A stretch of 64,000 nucleotides of DNA from CAXMST01 sp963793415 (GCA_963793415.1 CAWCAC010000002.1:1488001-1552000); one strand, 5' to 3'; positions 39,079-47,536 are shown, counted from the stretch's first letter. The notes: a model not told the origin generated them from the letters alone. Made by a program: numbers and translations.

Positions 39079-40440
39079 ATGGCTTCGACCGAGGTCACCG
39101 TCCCCGACATCGGCGACTTCACCGACGTCCCCGTGATCGAGATCCTCGTCTCGCCCGGCGAGACGGTCGAGGCCGACGAGGGACTGATCACGCTCGAGTC
39201 CGAGAAGGCGACGATGGACGTTCCCGCCCCGGAGGCCGGCACCGTCGAGGAGATCCTCGTCGAGGTCGGCGACAAGGTCAGTGAAGGGACTGTGATCGCA
39301 AAGATGTCGAGTGGTGGGGACGACAAGGGGTCCGGCGAGGACGCGGACGCGACGAAGGACAAGAAGGACGAGGGCGCGGAGAAGGACGAAGGCGACGAGG
39401 AAGACGAGAGCGCCGACGGCGCCGAGAAGGACGGGGGCACCAGCGACAAACACGACGAACGTCCCTCAACTGCCCCTATAGATAGGGCTGAGGGACGTTC
39501 GGGTGGTGAGGACGGGGAACGCAGTGGCGAGCCCGTCTACGCGAGCCCGTCGGTGCGCCGGATCGCGCGCCAGAAGGGAATCGACCTGAGCCGGGTCGAG
39601 GGCAGCGGGCGCAAGGGCCGGATCACGGTCGAGGATGTCGAGAGGGCCGAGGCCGGCGGCGGCCGGAGCGAGGGCGCCGGCCAGGCGGGCGCCGGAATCT
39701 CGCTCGCGGGTCCCCAGATGGCCCCGTGGCCCCAGGTCGACCACGCGAAGTACGGCGAGATCGAGCGCGTCGAGCTCTCGCGGATCAAGCAGATCTCGGG
39801 CCCGAACCTGGCCCGTAACTGGGTCTACATCCCGCACGTCACCCACCACGACGAGGCCGACATCACCGAGCTGGAAGCTTTCCGCAGGCAGATCAACTCC
39901 GAGCAGGACGTCAAGGTGACGATGGTCGCGCTGCTGCTCAAGGCCTGCGTGCCGGTGTTGAAGCAGTACCCCGAGTTCAACTCCTCGCTCGACGGCGACG
40001 CCCTGATCCTGAAGCGCTACTACCACCTCGGCTTCGCCGCCGACACGCCCCAGGGCCTACTCGTGCCGGTGATCCGCGACGTCGATAAGAAGGGATTGCT
40101 CGAGGTCGCCGCCGAGCTGATCGAGCTCTCCGGCAAGGCCCGCGAGGGCAAGCTCGGCCCGGCCGAGATGGCCGGCGCCACCTTCACGATCTCCTCGCTC
40201 GGCGGGATCGGCGGCACCGGCTTCACGCCGATCGTCAACGCGCCCCAGGTCGCGATCCTCGGCGTCACGAGATCTGCGATCAAGCCGGTCTGGGAGCCCG
40301 ACACCGGCGAGTTCGTGCCGCGGCTGATGGTGCCGCTCTCACTCTCCTACGACCATCGCGTCGTCGACGGCGCCGCTGCCGCCCGCTTCTGCGTCGCTCT
40401 GGTCAAGGTCCTCGAGGACTTCAGGAGGATCCTGCTCTAG
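39079..40440 (+). CDS. Pyruvate dehydrogenase E2, dihydrolipoamide acetyltransferase
   Basis: A 453-residue E2. Residues 1-80 are one lipoyl domain with the modified Lys in ESEKATMDVPAPEAG. Residues about 80-155 are a Lys/Glu/Asp-rich linker that carries a palindromic insertion (DERPSTAPIDRAEGRS). A peripheral-subunit-binding domain follows (YASPSVRRIARQKGIDLSRV), and the catalytic domain from about residue 215 ends with SLSYDHRVVDGAAAARF, holding the catalytic His. It transfers acetyl to CoA and forms the PDH core. Starts at ATG 39079 with an occluded Shine-Dalgarno and ends 2 nt before lpd. Confidence 0.94.
   Translation: MASTEVTVPDIGDFTDVPVIEILVSPGETVEADEGLITLESEKATMDVPAPEAGTVEEILVEVGDKVSEGTVIAKMSSGGDDKGSGEDADATKDKKDEGAEKDEGDEEDESADGAEKDGGTSDKHDERPSTAPIDRAEGRSGGEDGERSGEPVYASPSVRRIARQKGIDLSRVEGSGRKGRITVEDVERAEAGGGRSEGAGQAGAGISLAGPQMAPWPQVDHAKYGEIERVELSRIKQISGPNLARNWVYIPHVTHHDEADITELEAFRRQINSEQDVKVTMVALLLKACVPVLKQYPEFNSSLDGDALILKRYYHLGFAADTPQGLLVPVIRDVDKKGLLEVAAELIELSGKAREGKLGPAEMAGATFTISSLGGIGGTGFTPIVNAPQVAILGVTRSAIKPVWEPDTGEFVPRLMVPLSLSYDHRVVDGAAAARFCVALVKVLEDFRRILL
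39456..39501 (+). repeat. 46-bp in-frame palindromic element in E2 linker
   Basis: Perfect 13-bp arms CGAACGTCCCTCA (39456-39468) and TGAGGGACGTTCG (39489-39501) enclose a 20-nt loop that itself holds CCCTAT-AG-ATAGGG. The same arms occur in lpd at 40709-40754. Flanking bases (ACACGA before, GGTGGTGAGG-like after) are also shared. Confidence 0.85.
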
Positions 40441-40442
40441 CC

Positions 40443-42209
40443 ATGGCTTCCACCGAGGTCAAGGTCCCCGACATCGGCGACTTCACCGACGTCCCCGTGA
40501 TCGAGATCCTCGTCTCGCCCGGCGACACGGTCGAGGCTGACGATGGCCTGATCACGCTCGAGTCCGAGAAGGCGACGATGGACGTCCCGGCCCCGGAGGC
40601 CGGCACCGTCGAGGAGATCCTCGTCGAGGTCGGGGACAAGGTCAGCGAGGGGAGCGTGATCGCGAGGATGAGCGCGGGGGGCGACGGAGGCGACGACGCA
40701 GAACACGACGAACGTCCCTCACCCGGTCCTATAGGGGCGGCTGAGGGACGTTCGAGTGGTGAGGGGGAGCGAGCGGACGAGGGCGAGCCCGGCGACGAGG
40801 GCGCCGCGGACGCGACGCCCGGGCGTGTCGTCGTGATCGGCTCCGGGCCCGGCGGCTACACGGCCGCCTTCCGGGCCGCCGACCTCGGCCTCGACGTCGT
40901 CCTGGTCGAGCGCTTCGACGTGCTCGGCGGTATCTGCCTCAACGTCGGCTGCATCCCATCGAAGGCGCTTCTGCACGCCGCCGAGGTGATCGGCGCGGCC
41001 GAGGATGCAGCCGGCCTCGGCGTCACCTTCGGCGAGCCCGAGATCGACCTCGACCGGCTGCGCGAGTGGAAGGACGAGGTGGTCGGCAAGCTGACCGGCG
41101 GCCTCGCCGGCCTCTCGAAGCAGCGCAAGGTCCGCGTCGTCACCGGCGAGGCGAAGTTCACGGGTCCGAACGAGATCGACGTCGACGGCACGACGATCGA
41201 CTTCACCCACTGCATCATCGCCGCCGGCTCGCGGCCGATCGAGCTGCCCGGCTTCCCCGACGACGAGCGCGTGATCGACTCGACAGGCGCGCTCGAGATT
41301 GCCGACGTGCCCGAGCGCCTGCTCGTTGTCGGCGGCGGCATCATCGGGCTCGAGATGGCGACCGTCTACGACGCGCTCGGCAGTGAGGTCAGCGTCGTCG
41401 AGATGACGCCGCAGCTCGTGCCGGGCTGCGATCCCGACCTGGTCAAGCCGCTGCAGACGAGGATCGAGCCCCGCTACGAGGCGATCATGCTCAAGACCAA
41501 GGTGAGCGAGGTGAAGGCGACGGAGAAGGGGCTCGAGGTCAGCTTCGAGGGCGACGACGCGCCCGCCGCGCAGGTCTACGACCGGATCCTCGTCGCCGCC
41601 GGGCGGCGCGCCAACGGAGACCGGCTCGAGCTCGGCTCCAGCGGCGTCGAGGTGGCCGAGGACGGCACGATCGAGGTCGACCCCCAGCAGCGCACCAACG
41701 TCCCCCACATCTTCGCGATCGGCGACATCACCGGCGGCCCGATGCTCGCCCACAAGGCGACCTACGAGGGCGTCGTCGCGGCCGAGGTGGTCGCCGGCGA
41801 GGACGTTCGCTTCGACGCCCTGAGCATCCCCTCGGTCGCCTACACCGACCCCGAGATCGCCTGGACCGGCCTGACCGAGACCGAGGCAAAAGAAAACGGC
41901 ATCGATTACGAGGTCGCGAAGTTCAACTGGGGTGCCTCCGCGCGGGCGCTCGGCATCGCGCGGACCGACGGGGTGACGAAGCTGCTCGTCGACCCCGAGA
42001 GCCGCCGCATCCTCGGCGCCGGCATCACCGGCGTCAATGCGGGCGAGCTGATCGCGGAGCTGGTCCTGGCGATCGAGCTCGGGGCCAACGCGACCGACGT
42101 CGGGCTGACGATCCATCCGCACCCGACGCTCTCGGAGACGGTCACCTTCGCGGCCGAGGTCGCCGAGGGCACCGTGACCGACATCTACGCCCCGAAGAAG
42201 CGACGCTGA
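40443..42209 (+). CDS. lpdA: Dihydrolipoamide dehydrogenase (E3) with N-terminal lipoyl domain
   Basis: A 588-residue flavoenzyme that reoxidises E2 dihydrolipoamide with NAD. Residues 1-80 are a lipoyl domain almost identical to that of E2 (ESEKATMDVPAPEAG). A linker follows with the same palindromic insertion (DERPSPGPIGAAEGRS). The FAD motif VIGSGPGGYTAAFRAADLG begins at about residue 123, then the redox disulfide GGICLNVGCIPSKALLHAA and the dimer-interface IHPHPTLSET. ATG 40443 follows the E2 stop by 2 nt. Lipoyl-E3 fusions are known in some PDH complexes. Confidence 0.95.
   Translation: MASTEVKVPDIGDFTDVPVIEILVSPGDTVEADDGLITLESEKATMDVPAPEAGTVEEILVEVGDKVSEGSVIARMSAGGDGGDDAEHDERPSPGPIGAAEGRSSGEGERADEGEPGDEGAADATPGRVVVIGSGPGGYTAAFRAADLGLDVVLVERFDVLGGICLNVGCIPSKALLHAAEVIGAAEDAAGLGVTFGEPEIDLDRLREWKDEVVGKLTGGLAGLSKQRKVRVVTGEAKFTGPNEIDVDGTTIDFTHCIIAAGSRPIELPGFPDDERVIDSTGALEIADVPERLLVVGGGIIGLEMATVYDALGSEVSVVEMTPQLVPGCDPDLVKPLQTRIEPRYEAIMLKTKVSEVKATEKGLEVSFEGDDAPAAQVYDRILVAAGRRANGDRLELGSSGVEVAEDGTIEVDPQQRTNVPHIFAIGDITGGPMLAHKATYEGVVAAEVVAGEDVRFDALSIPSVAYTDPEIAWTGLTETEAKENGIDYEVAKFNWGASARALGIARTDGVTKLLVDPESRRILGAGITGVNAGELIAELVLAIELGANATDVGLTIHPHPTLSETVTFAAEVAEGTVTDIYAPKKRR
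40709..40754 (+). repeat. 46-bp in-frame palindromic element in E3 linker
   Basis: The same 13-bp arms as in E2 (40709-40721 and 40742-40754) enclose a 20-nt loop of different sequence that keeps CCTATAGG at its centre. It is read in the same frame and adds DERPS..PI..AEGRS to the linker. Confidence 0.85.
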
Positions 42210-42289
42210 GACGCCACTGCTCGGCGTCCTCCGCGGCTCACGTGCTGGCGCACGCTTCGCCTTGTGCGTCCTTGATCAGCGACGTCTCA
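42207..42289. terminator. Multi-hairpin bidirectional terminator region after lpd
   Basis: An outer pair TGAGACG (42207-42213) / CGTCTCA (42283-42289) encloses ACGCC-ACTGCTC-GGCGT (42211-42227) and GCGCAC-N10-GTGCG hairpins. It lies between convergent lpd and the DUF3159 gene. The block starting GACGCCACTGCTCGGCG recurs downstream of greA at 30667. Confidence 0.5.
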
Positions 42290-42299
42290 TCGCCGCTTT

Positions 42300-42989
42300 T
42301 CAGCCGCCGCCACCGGGGAGCGGCGGCAGCCTGAGCTCGACCTCGTCGAGGATCGGCTTCAGGATCAGGTAGGAGGCGTAGAGGCCGGCGGCGAACAGCG
42401 GCAGGCCGGTGACGATCCTGGCGACGGCGAGCGAGCCGACCGAGTCACTCAGGTAGAGCGGGACCTGGATCGAGAGCCGGACCGAGAAGACGCCGACCCA
42501 GATCCAGCTGGCGAGCGTGTAGAGCCGGAGGCGGCTGCGGTCGGCGCGCCAGTCGCCGTCCTCGCCGGTGAAGCGGGAGAGGATCAGGCCGAGCAGCGGA
42601 CGCCGGACGACGATCGAGCCCAGGTAGGCGGTCAGCCAGCAGGCGTTGATGATGATCCCGGGCAGGAAGAAGCCGCTCGCTTCGCCGGTTCTCGAGGCGA
42701 CGAAGGCTCCGATCGCGACGCCGATCAGGCCCGAGATCGCGAACTGGGTGGACTCTCCCCGCTTCAGACGCAGGGCGGCGAGGATCGCGCTGATCGCGAC
42801 CGCGGCAATCGCCGGCGGGCCGATCTGCTCCTGGCCGGTGGCTGCGTAGACGGCCGTGAAGACGATGAAGGGCAGCGTCGCCTCGGCGACGCCGAGCGGG
42901 CCGCCGACGGCCTCCGCCAGGGTCGGGCCGCTCGGCTTCGGGTGCTCTTCGTGGAGGTCTTCTGGGGGCTCGAGCCGGACGTCGGTCAC
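42300..42989 (-). CDS. DUF3159 family membrane protein
   Basis: A 229-residue integral membrane protein with about five to six hydrophobic segments; EATLPFIVFTAVYAATG, FFLPGIIINACWLTAYLGSI and SWIWVGVFSVRLSIQVPLYL are recognisable as the actinobacterial DUF3159 pattern. Function unknown. GTG 42989 is chosen because TATCGT (43001-42996) lies 6 nt upstream and the protein then starts TDVRLEPPED; the frame can be extended to 43016. Convergent with lpd, divergent from the acyl-CoA dehydrogenase gene. Confidence 0.82.
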   Translation of the reverse strand: MTDVRLEPPEDLHEEHPKPSGPTLAEAVGGPLGVAEATLPFIVFTAVYAATGQEQIGPPAIAAVAISAILAALRLKRGESTQFAISGLIGVAIGAFVASRTGEASGFFLPGIIINACWLTAYLGSIVVRRPLLGLILSRFTGEDGDWRADRSRLRLYTLASWIWVGVFSVRLSIQVPLYLSDSVGSLAVARIVTGLPLFAAGLYASYLILKPILDEVELRLPPLPGGGG

Positions 42990-42995
42990 AAGGCG

Positions 42996-43001
42996 ACGAT
43001 A
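42996..43001 (-). promoter_or_regulatory. -10 element TATCGT, leaderless promoter of DUF3159 gene
   Basis: TATCGT on the minus strand ends 6 nt before GTG 42989. Confidence 0.5.
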
Positions 43002-43058
43002 GCCCGGCGGCCGCACCGGCGGTCCGCGGCCACCCGTCGCAGCGCCCCGCTTCTCTCG

Positions 43059-43064
43059 TAGAGT
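43059..43064 (+). promoter_or_regulatory. -10 element TAGAGT, leaderless promoter of acyl-CoA dehydrogenase
   Basis: TAGAGT ends 7 nt before ATG 43072 with no Shine-Dalgarno. Confidence 0.55.
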
Positions 43065-43071
43065 CAGGCAG

Positions 43072-44223
43072 ATGAGCGCTACAGCCCACGATCTCTACGA
43101 GATCCCTCAGGAGTTCCAGGACTTCCGCGAGATGATCGCCAATCTCGCCACCGACAAGATCGCGCCGCGCGCGGCCGAGATCGATGCCAGCGACGAGTAC
43201 CCATGGGACATCCGCGAGCTGCTTGCGTCCCAGGACGTGCTCGGGCTTCCGTTCGCGGAGGAGTACGGCGGCACCGGCACCGGCACGCTGATGCTGCAGA
43301 TCGGCGTCGAGGAGATCGCCAAGGCCTCCGGCTCGTGCGCTCTGATCCTGATGATCCAGGAGCTCGGCACGCTGCCGATCCAGCTGTTCGGCTCCGATGA
43401 GCTCAAGCAGCGCTTCCTGCCCAAGTGCGCCTCGGGCGAGTGGTCGCCGGCCTTCTGCCTGAGCGAGTCCGAAGCGGGCTCCAACGCCGCCGCGATGCGG
43501 ACGACCGCCGTTCAGGACGGCGACGAGTGGGTGATCAACGGGACCAAGACCTGGATCACGAACGCCGGCGTCGCCGACTTCTACATCGTCTTCGCGGTCA
43601 CCGACCGCGAGAGCAACCGGGCCACCGCCTTCGTCGTCGAGAAGGACCGCGAGGGGTTCTCGGTGCCGAAGTTCGAGCACAAGCTGGGCATCCACGGCTC
43701 GCCGACGGGCCAGCCCGTGCTCGAGGACGTGCGGGTCCCGTCCGCGAACATCGTCGGAGAGGTCGGCCGTGGCATGGCGGTGGCGCTGGGCACGCTCGAG
43801 CGGACGCGGCTCGGCGCCGCGGCGCAGGCCGTCGGCCTTGCCCAGGGCGCGACCGACTACGCCGTCCAGTACGCGAAGGAGCGCGAGTCGTTCGGCAAGC
43901 CGATCATCCAGCACCAGGGCCTGCAGTGGAAGCTCGCCGACATGCAGACGAAGACGGCGGCGGCCCGGGAGCTGCTCTACAAGGCCTGCGCGCTCGCCGA
44001 TCGCGACGACCCGCGCTTGTCGATGTACTCGTCGATGGCGAAGCTGTTCGCCTCCGACACCGCGATGGAGGTGACCACCGACGCCGTCCAGGTCCTTGGC
44101 GGCTACGGCTACGTCAGCGAGTACCCGGTCGAGCGGATGATGCGCGACGCGAAGATCACCCAGATCTACGAAGGCACGAACGAGATCCAGCGGATGGTCA
44201 TCGGCCGCCACCTCTCCGGCTGA
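43072..44223 (+). CDS. Acyl-CoA dehydrogenase
   Basis: A 383-residue FAD acyl-CoA dehydrogenase. Signatures: FCLSESEAGSNAAAMRTTA (FAD/substrate region), VINGTKTWITNAG, and QVLGGYGYVSEYPVERMMRD close to IYEGTNEIQR, which holds the catalytic Glu of the short/medium-chain group. It is a paralogue of the 7.3-kb enzyme but lacks that gene's operator and has a leaderless promoter instead. It sits between the DUF3159 gene and radA, inside the otherwise Bacillus-like backbone. Confidence 0.93.
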   Translation: MSATAHDLYEIPQEFQDFREMIANLATDKIAPRAAEIDASDEYPWDIRELLASQDVLGLPFAEEYGGTGTGTLMLQIGVEEIAKASGSCALILMIQELGTLPIQLFGSDELKQRFLPKCASGEWSPAFCLSESEAGSNAAAMRTTAVQDGDEWVINGTKTWITNAGVADFYIVFAVTDRESNRATAFVVEKDREGFSVPKFEHKLGIHGSPTGQPVLEDVRVPSANIVGEVGRGMAVALGTLERTRLGAAAQAVGLAQGATDYAVQYAKERESFGKPIIQHQGLQWKLADMQTKTAAARELLYKACALADRDDPRLSMYSSMAKLFASDTAMEVTTDAVQVLGGYGYVSEYPVERMMRDAKITQIYEGTNEIQRMVIGRHLSG

Positions 44224-44289
44224 AAGCGGCTCGGGGCTGACCTCCGAGGGTCGCGGTGGCGTCCCCCGGGGTTGGCAGTATCGAGGCGG

Positions 44290-45708
44290 ATGGCGAAGGC
44301 GAAGACACGGTTCGTTTGCGGGGAGTGCGGCTATCAGGCGCTGGCCTGGTCGGGGCAGTGCGGCGGCTGTGGAGGCTGGAACACGCTGACCGAGACGGTC
44401 GTCGAGCCGGCAACTCCGGCTCGCGGCTCGTCAGGTCGCGGCAGTGGGGCCCGTGGCCGGGCCGCGCGGCCGGTCCCGCTTCGCGATGTCGAGTCGCCGC
44501 CCGAGGTGCGGTTGCGGACGGGGATACGCGAGCTCGATCGCGTGCTCGGCGGTGGCCTCGTGCCCGGCTCGCTCGTCCTACTGGGCGGTGCGCCGGGAAT
44601 CGGCAAGAGCACGATCACGGCGATGGCGCTCGGCAATCTCGCGGCCTCGGGCCGGCGCACCCTGTACGTGACGGGCGAGGAATCGGCCGCGCAGGTGCGG
44701 ATGCGAGCGGAGCGGCTGGGGGAGGGGGCGCTCTCGGTTCCAGCCCTGGCCGAGACTGAGCTCGAGGCGGTGCTGGCAACAGTCGAGGCGGAGGCGCCCG
44801 AGGTCTGCGTCGTCGACTCCGTGCAGACGATGCACAGCTCCGATCTGACCAGCGCTGCCGGCTCGGTCGCCCAGGTCCGCGAGGTCACCGGCGGCCTGAT
44901 GGAGGTTGCGAAGCGGACGGGCACCGCGATGATCATCGTTGGCCACGTGACCAAGGAAGGCTCGGTAGCGGGCCCGCGCGTGCTCGAGCATCTCGTCGAC
45001 TGCGTGCTGATCTTCGAGGGGGAGCGCGAGCGCTCCTACCGGACCCTGCGGGCGCTCAAGAATCGCTTCGGGGCGACCAGCGAGGTCGGCGTCTTCGAGA
45101 TGCGGTCGGGCGGTCTCGTCGAGGTCGAGGACCCGTCGGCCAGGTTCGTCGCCGAGGCAACGCTGGCGCCCGGCTCGGTCGTTCTCTGCTCGATGGAGGG
45201 GACGCGGCCGCTGCTCGTCGAGGTGCAGGCCCTCGTGGCCCCGACCGAGATGGTGCCTCCGCGCCGGATCGCGAACGGGATCGACCGCAACCGCCTGGCG
45301 ATGGTCCTCGCCGTCCTTGCGCGCCACGCCGGGATCGGCGTCGGCGCGGCCGACGTCTTCGTCAACGTTGCCGGCGGTGTCCGCGTCGACGAGCCCGGTG
45401 CCGACCTGGCCGTCGCGCTCGCGGTCGCCTCCGCGCACAGCGGCCGCCCGCTCGCCGACGCCGGCGGCCGGCCGCTCGCCTGCTTCGGCGAGGTCGGGCT
45501 GACCGGCGAGCTCCGCCACGTCCGTCACCCCGAACGCCGCGTCGGCGAGGCGACCAAGTTCGGGCTCGGTCCAGTGATCGGACCGTCGGGCGCCGAGCGC
45601 CTCTCCGGGCTCGCCTCGGCGGCGACGCTGCGCGACGCGCTCAAGCGTGCTCGCGCTGCATCGGCCGCGGCCGGAGCCGGCGAGCCGCTCGGCGAGATCG
45701 CTGCCTGA
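44290..45708 (+). CDS. radA: DNA repair protein RadA
   Basis: A 472-residue RecA-like branch-migration ATPase. The N-terminal zinc finger is CGECGYQALAWSGQCGGCGGW. Walker A is GGAPGIGKSTI, the RadA-specific KNRFG motif is LKNRFGATSEVG, and the C-terminal third is Lon-protease-like. ATG 44290 is preferred to the upstream GTG at 44272; a TATCGA hexamer (44279-44284) lies 5 nt before it. Adjacent to disA, as in Bacillus, where the two proteins interact. Confidence 0.95.
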   Translation: MAKAKTRFVCGECGYQALAWSGQCGGCGGWNTLTETVVEPATPARGSSGRGSGARGRAARPVPLRDVESPPEVRLRTGIRELDRVLGGGLVPGSLVLLGGAPGIGKSTITAMALGNLAASGRRTLYVTGEESAAQVRMRAERLGEGALSVPALAETELEAVLATVEAEAPEVCVVDSVQTMHSSDLTSAAGSVAQVREVTGGLMEVAKRTGTAMIIVGHVTKEGSVAGPRVLEHLVDCVLIFEGERERSYRTLRALKNRFGATSEVGVFEMRSGGLVEVEDPSARFVAEATLAPGSVVLCSMEGTRPLLVEVQALVAPTEMVPPRRIANGIDRNRLAMVLAVLARHAGIGVGAADVFVNVAGGVRVDEPGADLAVALAVASAHSGRPLADAGGRPLACFGEVGLTGELRHVRHPERRVGEATKFGLGPVIGPSGAERLSGLASAATLRDALKRARAASAAAGAGEPLGEIAA

Positions 45709-45791
45709 GTTGCAGGCAAAACATCCCGCTTGACAGGCCGCAATCCGAGCCATCCACTCGGGATTGGGCGCACGCCCGCATTCGCCGGGGT

Positions 45792-45806
45792 CTGCCAAAC
45801 TGGCAG
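45792..45806 (+). promoter_or_regulatory. Palindrome CTGCCA-AAC-TGGCAG upstream of disA
   Basis: A perfect 6-bp inverted repeat with a 3-bp spacer ends 4 nt before ATG 45811. It could be an operator or a hairpin limiting translation. TTGACA at 45730-45735 is a possible -35, without a good -10 at standard distance. Confidence 0.4.
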
Positions 45807-45810
45807 GCTG

Positions 45811-46923
45811 ATGACGCCGGCTTCCTGGGATGAGCAGACTGACCCGCAAGCGCGTCAGGACCCGCGGATGCTCAAGGCCCTGGACATGGTTGCGCCGGGC
45901 ACGGCGCTGCGCGAGGGTGTCGACAACATCATTCACGCCTCGACCGGCGCCCTGATCGTCCTCGGCGAGCCGGAGGAGATCTCGTTCCTGTTCTCCGGCG
46001 GGCTCAAGCTCGACGTCGAGTACACACCGCAGCTGCTGTACCAGGTGGCGAAGATGGACGGCGCGATCGTGCTCGACCCCGAGGCGAAGAAGATCTCGTG
46101 GGCGAACGTGCAGCTGATGCCGGATCCGACGATCCACTCGAGCGAGACCGGCACCCGGCACCGGACCGCGGAGCGCGTCTCGAAGCAGACCAAGGCCCTG
46201 GTGATCGCGATCTCCGCTCGTCGCGACGTGGTCTCGATCTACCACGAGGGCATGAAGTACATCCTTCAGGACATCCCGACGGTGCTGAGCAAGGCGAATC
46301 AGGGGCTGGCGACGCTCGAGAAGTACCGTCGCCGCCTCGACGCCGTATCCAGCCGCCTGACGACGCTCGAGTTCGCCGGCGCCGTGACCCTGCACGACGT
46401 GCTCGTCGTCCTGCAGCGGGCCGAGCTGCTGCTGCGGACCTCTTACGAGGTCGAGCGCTACATCATCGAGCTCGGCGCCGAGGGGCGGCTGATCGAGATG
46501 CAGCTCGAGGAGACGGTGGTCGGCGTCCTCCCCGACCGCGCCGCTCTGATCCGCGACTACGCCGACGACGACTCCGAGCCCGCGCTCGACGACACCCTCG
46601 CGGCCCTCGCCCGCATGCCCCACTCCGAACTTCTCGATCTCGGCCGTCTGGCCGAGTTGCTCGGCCACGATCGCAAGGTCAATCCACATGACCTTCGTGT
46701 GACGGCGCGCGGCTACCGTGCGCTGGGCAGGATTCCGCGCCTGCCGCGGCTGGTCGGCGAGAAGGTCATCCACGAGCTCGGCACCTTCGACGCGATCCTC
46801 GCGGCGAACGAGCCGGAGCTCGCCGGGATCGACGGCGTCGGGGAGACCCGTGCCGCCGACATCCGGGACGGTCTCGACCGGCTTCGTGAGGTCGAGGTCT
46901 TCGATCGATATCCAAAGGTGTGA
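45811..46923 (+). CDS. disA: DNA integrity scanning diadenylate cyclase DisA
   Basis: A 370-residue c-di-AMP synthase. The DAC domain has MDGAIVLD and GTRHRTAERVSKQTKA, the ATP-binding and catalytic motifs. A helical spine follows, and the C-terminal helix-hairpin-helix DNA-binding part contains IDGVGETRAADIRDGLDRL. It scans DNA for branched structures and lowers c-di-AMP output on damage. ATG 45811 begins the conserved protein; the frame to 45730 is upstream region. Next to radA. A c-di-AMP-responsive leader may exist at 16.2 kb. Confidence 0.96.
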   Translation: MTPASWDEQTDPQARQDPRMLKALDMVAPGTALREGVDNIIHASTGALIVLGEPEEISFLFSGGLKLDVEYTPQLLYQVAKMDGAIVLDPEAKKISWANVQLMPDPTIHSSETGTRHRTAERVSKQTKALVIAISARRDVVSIYHEGMKYILQDIPTVLSKANQGLATLEKYRRRLDAVSSRLTTLEFAGAVTLHDVLVVLQRAELLLRTSYEVERYIIELGAEGRLIEMQLEETVVGVLPDRAALIRDYADDDSEPALDDTLAALARMPHSELLDLGRLAELLGHDRKVNPHDLRVTARGYRALGRIPRLPRLVGEKVIHELGTFDAILAANEPELAGIDGVGETRAADIRDGLDRLREVEVFDRYPKV

Positions 46924-46943
46924 CGGGCGCCCCAAGGGCGCCC
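46924..46943 (+). terminator. Hairpin between disA and carD
   Basis: GGGCGCCC-CAAG-GGCGCCCC forms a very stable short hairpin right after the disA stop, without a clear T tract. It lies 10 nt before the carD Shine-Dalgarno, so it may attenuate readthrough or affect carD translation. Confidence 0.45.
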
Positions 46944-46966
46944 CGTCCGATTAAAGGAGGAACACG

Positions 46967-47536
46967 ATTCCCGAACTAGTTGAATCCGACGAGCCGTCGA
47001 CCACCGGTCTCGTTCTCGAGGATCTCACTTGCGATTTCGAGGTGGGTGACAACGTCGTCTATCCGCACCATGGCGCGGGCGTGGTGCAGACCAAGGAGAC
47101 GAAGTCGCTCCTGGGGGAGGAACGGGAGTACCTGACGATCAAGATCCTGCACAACGACATGACGGTGCAGGTCCCATGTGACACAGCGGGGGAGGCAGGC
47201 CTCCGGCGCGTGATCGGACCCAACGACGTCAAGAAGGTCGTCGGCGTCCTCACCGACGACGTCTCGGAGATGCCGAAGAACTGGAACCGGCGCTTCAAGC
47301 ACAACCGGGAGAAGATCAAGACCGGTGACGTCTTCGAGCTCGCCGAGGTCGTCCGCAATCTCGCGATCCGCGAGATGGAGAAGGGCCTATCCACGGGCGA
47401 GAAGCAGATGTACACGCGCGCCAAGAAGATTCTCGCGTCCGAGTTCATGTACGCGCTCGACAAGGACGAGGAGGGCGCCGAGGAGTACCTCGACGAGCTC
47501 CTCACCGAGCGGTTCGGGGCCGGGGCCCCGGCCTAG
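46967..47536 (+). CDS. carD: CarD family transcriptional regulator (ATT start)
   Basis: A 189-residue CarD/CdnL-type RNA-polymerase-binding regulator that stabilises open complexes at rRNA and other promoters. The RNAP-interacting domain is FEVGDNVVYPHHGAGVV onward; the C-terminal helical domain includes NWNRRFKHNREKIKTGDV and RNLAIREMEKGLSTGEKQM. The first canonical start (GTG 47042) would remove the first strand of the RID. AAAGGAGG (46953-46960) lies 6 nt before ATT 46967, which opens a continuous frame with a 25-residue acidic extension. ATT initiation is therefore the best reading. Confidence 0.85.
   Translation: MPELVESDEPSTTGLVLEDLTCDFEVGDNVVYPHHGAGVVQTKETKSLLGEEREYLTIKILHNDMTVQVPCDTAGEAGLRRVIGPNDVKKVVGVLTDDVSEMPKNWNRRFKHNREKIKTGDVFELAEVVRNLAIREMEKGLSTGEKQMYTRAKKILASEFMYALDKDEEGAEEYLDELLTERFGAGAPA

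Noticed and set aside
44578..46935. A 785-codon minus-strand frame across radA and disA
   Set aside because: Arg/Asp/His-rich translation with no family signature, fully antisense to two recognised genes.
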